From NCBI GenBank assembly GCA_003241475.1, contig QFQB01000070.1, positions 1-20,455 on the forward strand: a stretch of 20,455 nt of DNA. Direction: 5' to 3'. Of the stretch, positions 14,530 to 20,455 are shown in pieces. The translations under genes were made by a program, and so were the position numbers. Numbering within the stretch: position 1 is the first letter of the stretch; the number at the start of each line of letters is the position of its first letter. This stretch comes from Micavibrio aeruginosavorus (lineage in GTDB: Bacteria > Pseudomonadota > Alphaproteobacteria > Micavibrionales > Micavibrionaceae). A model generated the notes under the pieces. That model worked only from the letters and a program-made list of their open reading frames with translations, was not told the origin of the DNA and did no database searches.

Positions 14530-15701
14530 AGAGCGTTTCCATCCTTGGCGCAACGGGATCGGTGGGCACGGCCACCATCAATGTTTTGCGCCAGAACCGC
14601 GAGACTTTCAGCGTCTGCGCCCTGACCGCGCAAAAGAACGTCAAGCTGCTGGCCGAACAGGCGCGCGAATTCAACGCAAAACTTGCCGTGATCGGCGATG
14701 AAAGCCTGTATGCGGCGTTGAAAGACGCCTTGTCCGGCACAAGCACGCAAATTGCTGCCGGACGAAAGGCGGTGATCGAAGCCGCCGCGACGCCGTGCGA
14801 TTACACGATGGCGGCGATTGTCGGCATGGCGGGACTGGAGCCTATACTGGCCGCGATCAGAAACGGAAAACATGTGGCGGTTGCCAACAAGGAGCCTTTG
14901 GTTGCGGCGGGCGCGCTTGTCATGGATGCCGCCAAAAAATCCGGCGCGGCGCTGCTTCCGGTGGACAGCGAGCATAACGCGATCTTTCAAGTCTACGATT
15001 TCAGCAGCGCGGACAAAATCCGCCGCGTGATCCTGACGGCGTCCGGCGGACCGTTCCGCACATGGCCGAAAGAACGGATGGAAAGCGCGACGCCGTCGCA
15101 GGCCGTGGCGCATCCGAACTGGAGCATGGGCGCGAAAATTTCGGTCGATTCCGCGACGATGATGAACAAGGCGCTGGAGGTGATCGAGGCGCATTATCTT
15201 TTCAATCTTCCCGCCGACCGGATCGATGTGCTGGTTCATCCGCAATCGGTGATTCATTCGATGGTGGAATATCACGACGGATCGGTGCTGGCGCAGATGG
15301 GCGCACCGGACATGCAGGTGCCCATCGCGCACACGCTGGGCTGGCCCAATCGCATGAACAACGGCGGCCAACGGATTGATTTTACAAAGATATCGAATTT
15401 GACCTTCGAGCCCGTAGATGATTGCCGTTTTCCCGCCATAAACTATGCCTACCATTGTTTATCGGAAGGACAGGCGGCCTGCATCGCCATGAATGCCGCC
15501 AACGAAGTCGCCGTGGCGGCTTTTCTGGACGGGCAGGCAGGCTATCTTGATATCTTCGAAACCGTTCGTAAGACGGTGGAGGAGCGCACGCCGACAGCGC
15601 TGGACGATCTCGAAAGCATCCTTGCATTTGACGCCAAGATGCGCGAGTCTGCGAAAAACCATATAATGAAATACAAAACCGAAAGCCGCAAAGTCTCATG
15701 A
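14526..15701 (+). CDS. dxr: 1-deoxy-D-xylulose 5-phosphate reductoisomerase
   Basis: Second enzyme of the MEP isoprenoid pathway; it converts DXP to 2-C-methyl-D-erythritol 4-phosphate with NADPH and a divalent metal. The 391-aa product has the nucleotide-binding GATGSVG at residues 8-14 and ANKEPLV at 120-126. The metal ligands are in VDSEHN at 146-151 (D147, E149) and the third is E218 in NKALE; TASGGPFR and HPQSVIHSMVEYHDGS are also present. The catalytic set looks intact. It overlaps cdsA and rseP by 4 bases each, so translation is probably coupled. It supplies precursors that lead, through farnesyl diphosphate, to the UppS product encoded in the same operon. Confidence 0.98.
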   Translation: MKSVSILGATGSVGTATINVLRQNRETFSVCALTAQKNVKLLAEQAREFNAKLAVIGDESLYAALKDALSGTSTQIAAGRKAVIEAAATPCDYTMAAIVGMAGLEPILAAIRNGKHVAVANKEPLVAAGALVMDAAKKSGAALLPVDSEHNAIFQVYDFSSADKIRRVILTASGGPFRTWPKERMESATPSQAVAHPNWSMGAKISVDSATMMNKALEVIEAHYLFNLPADRIDVLVHPQSVIHSMVEYHDGSVLAQMGAPDMQVPIAHTLGWPNRMNNGGQRIDFTKISNLTFEPVDDCRFPAINYAYHCLSEGQAACIAMNAANEVAVAAFLDGQAGYLDIFETVRKTVEERTPTALDDLESILAFDAKMRESAKNHIMKYKTESRKVS

Positions 15702-17101
15702 ACGCACTCTTCGATACCCTTCATATGGCCTTCAACAATGTGTGGATGTACGGAGGAACCTTTATCCTTGTGCTCTCCATTCTTGTGTTCGTGCATGAAT
15801 GGGGACACTACATCGTCGCCAGACTGTGCGGCGTGAAGGTCGAGACGTTCTCCATCGGATTCGGAAAAGAATTGTTCGGCCGCAACGACAAACACGGCAC
15901 GCGCTGGAAATTCTCGCTGGTGCCGCTCGGCGGTTATGTGAAGATGTTCGGCGATACCGATCCTGCCAGCGCAGGCCACAAGGAGACCGTGGGCGAGGGG
16001 CTTTTGGCCCGCCCCATGACGGCGGAAGACCGCAAGGGCGCTTTCTTCGCCAAGCCCGTGTGGCAACGCGCACTGATCGTTTTTGCCGGACCCGCCATCA
16101 ATTTTATTTTCGCGATCATTCTTTTGTCCGGCCTGTATGTCGCATACGGACAGCCCGTCACGCCGCCGACGGCGTCCGCCATTATCAAGGATTCCGCCGC
16201 AGACAAGGCCGGATTTCAGCCGCATGACCGCGTGATCGCCATCGACGGTTCCAGCGTTCGCCGCTTTGAAGACATTCGCCAGCGCGTGATGATCGCGCTC
16301 GACACGCCGATGAAGTTCACCGTTCTGCGCGACGGAAAGGAAGTCGATTTGACGGCAACGCCCGAGCGCGAGAATTTCTCCGACCGCTTCGGGTTCGAGC
16401 ACTCGCGCGGCATTCTGGGATTGATCGGCGCGGCAAACGGTTTTAGCACCGATACGGTCGTCGCCGTCAACGGCAAGCCTGTCGAAAAGGATGCGGCCGT
16501 TCCGCTCCTGAAAAAAAATCTGGACCGCAAAATAGAAGTGACTTTCAAGGGCATCGATGGCGCGGACGACAGCGTTCTGATTGTTCGCCCTCTGGCCGAG
16601 CTCAACAATGATCTGGGAAGCGATTCCGCCAAAGATGAAAACGGCAACGATGCGGGCAAATTGCTGGTCATTTCCGAAAAAGTCGGAAGCGACATCGTCA
16701 AGCACAATGTTTTTTCGGCTGTCAAGCAGGCGGGAATCGAAACCCGCGATGTGACCGTGGGCACGCTGACGGCGCTTGGCCAGATCGTGACCGGGACCCG
16801 TAGCCCCAAGGAGCTGGGCGGGCTGATCCGCATCGGCGCGATGGCGGGCGATATGGCGCAGGCCGGGATCGTGGCCGTCATTACCTTTACGGCGCTGTTG
16901 TCCATCAATCTCGGTCTGATCAATCTTTTCCCGATTCCCGTCCTTGACGGGGGGCACCTCGTATTTTACGCGCTGGAAGCCGTCAAAGGCTCCCCGATTC
17001 CGGAAAAAGCGCAGGAATACGCCTTCCGGCTGGGCTTTACCATCCTGATCGGGCTGATGGTCTTTGCCAATTTGAGCGACATTTTACAGCTTATTCTTTG
17101 A
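15698..17101 (+). CDS. rseP: Site-2 intramembrane metalloprotease RseP
   Basis: Zinc protease of the inner membrane that cuts anti-sigma factors and remnant signal peptides within the membrane. The 467-aa product has the zinc motif HEWGH at residues 33-37 in the first helix. The third-ligand region NLFPIPVLDGGH at 409-420 lies near the C-terminus. Between them are a PDZ domain (PTASAIIKDSAADKAGFQPH onward, about 150-230) and a second, more diverged PDZ-like segment (about 240-310). The remaining C-terminal helices end in ILQLIL. It starts within the dxr stop codon. In this family the partner is usually a RseA-like anti-sigma factor; none is encoded in the window. Confidence 0.95.
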   Translation: MNALFDTLHMAFNNVWMYGGTFILVLSILVFVHEWGHYIVARLCGVKVETFSIGFGKELFGRNDKHGTRWKFSLVPLGGYVKMFGDTDPASAGHKETVGEGLLARPMTAEDRKGAFFAKPVWQRALIVFAGPAINFIFAIILLSGLYVAYGQPVTPPTASAIIKDSAADKAGFQPHDRVIAIDGSSVRRFEDIRQRVMIALDTPMKFTVLRDGKEVDLTATPERENFSDRFGFEHSRGILGLIGAANGFSTDTVVAVNGKPVEKDAAVPLLKKNLDRKIEVTFKGIDGADDSVLIVRPLAELNNDLGSDSAKDENGNDAGKLLVISEKVGSDIVKHNVFSAVKQAGIETRDVTVGTLTALGQIVTGTRSPKELGGLIRIGAMAGDMAQAGIVAVITFTALLSINLGLINLFPIPVLDGGHLVFYALEAVKGSPIPEKAQEYAFRLGFTILIGLMVFANLSDILQLIL

Positions 17102-17191
17102 TATCCTTGCAAAGAATCGGTTGTATCGAAGGCCAAAATATTCTACTGAATTTAGGGTAGAAACCGACCTTCGTCAGGATTGTAGCTCATC

Positions 17192-19456
17192 ATGTCTCGG
17201 CCCTATTTTTTCATAACATTGTTCCTCGCTTGCGTTCTGTCCGTCTCCGCATGGGCAGCCGATACGCTTCGCGAAATCCGCATCGACGGCGCGCAAAGGA
17301 TCGAGGCGGCAACCGTCTTGTCCTACCTCAATCTGCAGACGGGGCAGCCGCTCACCGACGATGTCATCAACGAAGGCTTGAAAAATCTTTTCGCCACCGG
17401 TTTGTTCGCCGATGTAAAAATGACCCAGCAAAACGGCGTGCTCATGGTTAACGTTGTTGAAAACCCGATCATCAACGAGATCGCGTTCGAGGGGAACAAG
17501 AAGATCGAGGACAACGAGCTTCTGGCCGAAATCTCGCTCCGCCCGCGTCAGGTCTACACGAAAACCAAAGTGCAGAACGATGTTTCGCGCATTTACCAGC
17601 TCTATCAGCGCGGCGGCCGTTTCGCCGTCGATATCGAGCCGAAAATCATCGAACTGGACCAGAACCGCGTCAACCTCGTCTTTGAAATCACCGAAGGCGA
17701 TGTTACGGCCGTTCAATCCATCCGCTTCGTCGGCAACAAGGCGTTCGACGACGATCAGCTGCGCGCCGAGCTTTCCACAAAGGAAGAGCACTGGTACCGC
17801 TTCTTCGCCAGCGACGATCGCTATGACGAAGACCGCGTGAAATTCGATGAAGAGCTTCTGCGCCGCTTCTACCTGAAAAATGGCTATGCGGATTTCCGCG
17901 TCGTCAGCTCCAACGCCGAATTGTCCGAGGACAAGGAAAACTTCTACCTGACGTTCACGGTGGAAGAAGGACAGCGCTACAAGGTCAATTCGATCGGTAT
18001 TGAATCCAACCTGCGCGGCTTCGACGCCACGCCGCTCAAACAGGAAATCACCTTCCTGCCGGGCCAGTGGTATGATGCCGACGCCGTCCAGATCAGCGCC
18101 GACAAAATGTCCGACAAGCTGGGCGACCAGCAGTACGCCTTTGCCGATGTCGATCCGAAGATCAAGCGCAACAGCGCGGAAGGTTCTGTCGATATCACTT
18201 TTGACGTTGCGGAATCCCCGCGCGTGTTCGTCGAGCGCATCGACATTCACGGCAACCTGCGCACCATCGACAAGGTCATCCGCCGCGAGATGCTGCTGGT
18301 CGAAGGCGACCCGTTCAGCAAATCAAAACTGGCTCGTTCCGAGCAGCGCATCCGCGACCTCGATTACTTCGAGACGGTCAACATCAAGACCTTGCCCGGC
18401 AGCGCGCCTGACAAAACCGTTATCGACATCGAAGTCGCCGAACAATCGACGGGTGAGCTTTCCGTCGGAGCCGGCTTCTCGACGCAGGACGGACCTTTGG
18501 CCGACCTTCGCATCCGCGAGCGCAACCTGCTCGGCAAAGGGCAGGATCTGACTTTTGCGACCACGCTGGCCGGCAAGCGCACCGAATTCGATGCTTCGTT
18601 TACGGAGCCATACTTCCTCGACCGCGATCTTTCCGCCGGCGTCGATGCGTTCCACATCACCCGCGACTTGCAGGATGAATCGTCGTTCGACCAGCGCAGA
18701 ACCGGCGGCGCGCTCCGCATGGGCTACCCGCTGTCCGAAAAATGGCGTCAGGGATGGAAATACCGCTTCGAGCAGAATGAAATCGACAATGTCGATGACG
18801 ATGCGTCCCGCTTCATCAAGGATCAGGAGGGCGAGCGCATTACCTCCGCTGTTTCGCAGCGCCTGAGCTATGACGACCGCGACTCTACTTTGTTCCCCGC
18901 GGACGGCTTGTATTCATGGCTTGATCTCGAAGGCGCAGGTCTTGGCGGCGATGCCAAGTATGTGTCCGGCGATATCGGCTCCAGCTACTACATTCCGTTC
19001 TACGACAAGAAGGTTATCTTCAACATCATGGGAGAGACCGGCGCAATCAAAGGCATTCAGGACGAGGATGTAAAGATCAACGAGCGCTATATGCTCGGCG
19101 GCAACAACTTCCGCGGTTTTGAAAAAGGCGGTATCGGTCCGCGCGATACGGATACGGATGATGCTCTCGGCGGTAACTTGTACTACCGCGGTACGGCGGA
19201 ATTGACCTTCCCGATCGGCTTGCCCGAAGATATGGGTGTTGCCGGTCATGCCTTTACGGACTTCGGCTCGCTTTGGGATATCGATGAGACGGGTCCTGAA
19301 GTCGCCGATGACAGTTCGCTTCGCGCCACCGCCGGTCTGGGTATTTCCTGGAGATCGCCGATGGGTCCGGTTCGCGTCAACCTTGCGTTGCCGTACCTGA
19401 AAGAAGACTACGATCAGGAAGAATTTTTCAGCTTCAGCTTCGGAACGCGTTTCTAA
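17192..19456 (+). CDS. bamA: Outer-membrane protein assembly factor BamA
   Basis: Central subunit of the BAM complex, which folds beta-barrel proteins into the outer membrane. The 754-aa precursor has a signal peptide cleaved after AWA (residue 22). Five POTRA domains span roughly 24-422, with recognisable repeats such as EIRIDGAQRIEAATVLSYL (first) and IAFEGNKKIEDNELL (second). A 16-strand barrel from about 430 ends in FSFSFGTRF with a terminal Phe. The conserved loop-6 motif RGF is at residues 641-643. Upstream is a 90-nt gap from rseP with AGGA 12 nt before the ATG, a somewhat long spacing. It may have its own weak promoter there, but none is clear. The chaperone gene skp follows. Confidence 0.97.
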   Translation: MSRPYFFITLFLACVLSVSAWAADTLREIRIDGAQRIEAATVLSYLNLQTGQPLTDDVINEGLKNLFATGLFADVKMTQQNGVLMVNVVENPIINEIAFEGNKKIEDNELLAEISLRPRQVYTKTKVQNDVSRIYQLYQRGGRFAVDIEPKIIELDQNRVNLVFEITEGDVTAVQSIRFVGNKAFDDDQLRAELSTKEEHWYRFFASDDRYDEDRVKFDEELLRRFYLKNGYADFRVVSSNAELSEDKENFYLTFTVEEGQRYKVNSIGIESNLRGFDATPLKQEITFLPGQWYDADAVQISADKMSDKLGDQQYAFADVDPKIKRNSAEGSVDITFDVAESPRVFVERIDIHGNLRTIDKVIRREMLLVEGDPFSKSKLARSEQRIRDLDYFETVNIKTLPGSAPDKTVIDIEVAEQSTGELSVGAGFSTQDGPLADLRIRERNLLGKGQDLTFATTLAGKRTEFDASFTEPYFLDRDLSAGVDAFHITRDLQDESSFDQRRTGGALRMGYPLSEKWRQGWKYRFEQNEIDNVDDDASRFIKDQEGERITSAVSQRLSYDDRDSTLFPADGLYSWLDLEGAGLGGDAKYVSGDIGSSYYIPFYDKKVIFNIMGETGAIKGIQDEDVKINERYMLGGNNFRGFEKGGIGPRDTDTDDALGGNLYYRGTAELTFPIGLPEDMGVAGHAFTDFGSLWDIDETGPEVADDSSLRATAGLGISWRSPMGPVRVNLALPYLKEDYDQEEFFSFSFGTRF

Positions 19457-19463
19457 AAAACGC

Positions 19464-19483
19464 GGTCCGGGCAGGGGCCTTTT
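19464..19483 (+). terminator. Weak hairpin between bamA and skp
   Basis: GGTCC (19464-19468) can pair with GGGCC (19475-19479), including one wobble pair, around a 6-nt loop, followed by four T. It is short and could at most attenuate read-through from bamA into skp, or only protect the bamA message end. Confidence 0.25.
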
Positions 19484-19519
19484 AAAAACAAACATAGAGA
19501 ATTACCAAGGAGTGCTCAT

Positions 19520-20068
19520 ATGATCCACCGCGCGTTTCTGACGGCTGTTGCCGCCTTATTTGCTTTGACCCTTTTTGCGCCTGCGCCTGCCAAGGCTGCC
19601 GATGCGCCGACCATCGGCATTGTCGATGTCGAATATATTCTGGCGCAATCCAAGGCGGCGCAGTCTTTGCAAAAGCAAATACAGGCGAAAAAAGAAGCCT
19701 TCCAAAAAGAATTTTCCGCCAAGGAAAAAGAGCTGAAGACGACCGAGAATTCGCTTCTGGCCGAACAGGGCAAAGTAACGGCCGAGGAATTCGCCAAAAA
19801 ACGCAAAGCCTATGAAGAGAAAATCATCGAAACGCAAAAGCTGTTCAAAAAACGCCGCGGCGCGCTCGATGACGGTCTGGCAAACGCCATGAAGGAATTG
19901 CGTAAGAATATCGTCGAAGCCACGACGGCTGTCGCCAGCGAGAAAAAATACGATATCGTGGTTACCCGCGAAAGCGTCCTGATCGCCGAGAAAAATCTGG
20001 ATATTACACCTGAAGTCCTGAAGGCTCTTGATGCCAAGATCACGGACATCAAGCTGACCGTCCAGTAA
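19520..20068 (+). CDS. skp: Periplasmic chaperone Skp/OmpH family protein
   Basis: Periplasmic chaperone that holds unfolded outer-membrane proteins on their way to BamA. The 182-aa precursor has a signal peptide (core FLTAVAALFALTLFA) cleaved after AKA at residue 26. The mature protein opens with IGIVDVEYILAQSKAAQSL, the beta strand and helix start typical of OmpH, then a long Lys/Glu/Gln-rich helical region (about 45-125) that forms the coiled-coil tentacle, and closes with a strand-rich end (KYDIVVTRESVLIAEKNLDI). AAGGAG lies 7 nt before the ATG. It stands between bamA and lpxD, the conserved order. Homology and context agree. Confidence 0.93.
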   Translation: MIHRAFLTAVAALFALTLFAPAPAKAADAPTIGIVDVEYILAQSKAAQSLQKQIQAKKEAFQKEFSAKEKELKTTENSLLAEQGKVTAEEFAKKRKAYEEKIIETQKLFKKRRGALDDGLANAMKELRKNIVEATTAVASEKKYDIVVTRESVLIAEKNLDITPEVLKALDAKITDIKLTVQ

Positions 20069-20075
20069 GACTATT

Positions 20076-20455
20076 ATGGCGGACCCGCGCTTCTTTCAAA
20101 AATCACCTGCGCTGACGCTCGGCGATATCGCTGCGGCGGTCAAAGGAAGCGTGCGCGAAGGCGACAACGCGGATCTTCTGATCGACGATGTTGCGCCGCT
20201 TGATCGTGCGGGGCCGGGCCAGCTCAGCTTTCTTGATAACATCAAATATAAATCGGCCTTCGCCTCTTCAAAGGCGGCGGCCTGCATTGTCTCCGAAGCG
20301 ATGGCGCAATTCGCGCCCGAAGGCATGGCGCTCATCATCTCTAAATCGCCGTACAAATCCTATGCGCTTGCGGCGCAGGCGTTCTATCCGGACAACTATC
20401 CCGCCGCACAGATTGCCAGCGGCGCTTATGTCGATCCGGCCGCGACCATCGGCGA
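20076..20455 (+). CDS. lpxD: UDP-3-O-acylglucosamine N-acyltransferase LpxD (3' truncated by window end)
   Basis: Third step of lipid A synthesis: N-acylation of UDP-3-O-acyl-glucosamine using acyl-ACP. Only the first 126 codons are present. They cover the N-terminal uridine-binding domain, with TLGDIAAAVKG near residue 14, the recognisable GQLSFLDNIKYKSAFASSKA near 48-67 and SPYKSYALAAQAFYP near 91-105. The start of the left-handed beta-helix (ASGAYVDPAATIG, hexapeptide type) lies at the window edge. The ATG is 7 nt after the skp stop codon with no clear ribosome-binding site, suggesting coupling. The gene runs off the end, so the active-site histidine is not visible. Confidence 0.93.
   Translation, partial: MADPRFFQKSPALTLGDIAAAVKGSVREGDNADLLIDDVAPLDRAGPGQLSFLDNIKYKSAFASSKAAACIVSEAMAQFAPEGMALIISKSPYKSYALAAQAFYPDNYPAAQIASGAYVDPAATIG

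Noticed and set aside
17102..17191. Separate promoter for bamA in the rseP-bamA gap
   Set aside because: TTGTAT at 17121-17126 has only TACTGA 17 nt downstream, too poor a match to claim; no sigma-E-like element was clear either.

Overview
This window looks like part of a Gram-negative alphaproteobacterial chromosome. The evidence is gene content and order: lolC/E-lolD-dnaE, rpsB-tsf, and pyrH-frr-uppS-cdsA-dxr-rseP-bamA-skp-lpxD, in the arrangement familiar from Rhodospirillales-like alphaproteobacteria. The genus cannot be fixed from the sequence alone. Base composition is moderately GC-rich, with AT-rich intergenic patches. No insertion sequence, CRISPR array, tRNA or rRNA gene was seen.

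Layout. (1) 1-5215, + strand: the 3' part of a LolC/LolE-type permease gene, lolD overlapping it by 8 bp, then dnaE. This is probably one transcript for lipoprotein export and replication. (2) 5224-6565, - strand: a two-gene unit coding for a probable outer-membrane beta-barrel and, 1 nt downstream, a 151-aa helical protein of unknown function. It converges on dnaE with an 8-bp gap. (3) 6599-7010: intergenic, with a hairpin terminator that no gene explains, a probable rpsB promoter and a structured rpsB leader. (4) 7011-8891: rpsB and tsf, separated by an attenuator-like hairpin and closed by a strong terminator. (5) 8949-11663: an accessory block between tsf and pyrH, which are usually adjacent. 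It holds an unrecognised gene broken by a single-base frameshift, a secreted double-DUF305 protein with a Met/His-rich tail, and a small Gly/Ala-rich hydrophobic protein with its own near-consensus promoter and terminator. (6) 11705-20455: a long tightly packed + strand operon from pyrH to lpxD; lpxD runs off the window.

How the genes work together. The core genes form an envelope-biogenesis and translation cluster. S2, EF-Ts and ribosome recycling factor serve translation and PyrH makes UDP. UppS, Dxr and CdsA supply undecaprenyl carrier, isoprenoid precursors and CDP-diacylglycerol. RseP, BamA and Skp handle envelope stress and outer-membrane protein assembly. LpxD starts the lipid A branch, and the Lol genes release lipoproteins.

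I found no convincing new multi-gene system. The items most worth checking are the tsf/pyrH insertion with its frameshifted gene, the AT-rich palindrome abutting the promoter of the orphan hydrophobic protein, the possible small transcription unit divergent from the outer-membrane protein gene, and the rpsB leader structure.
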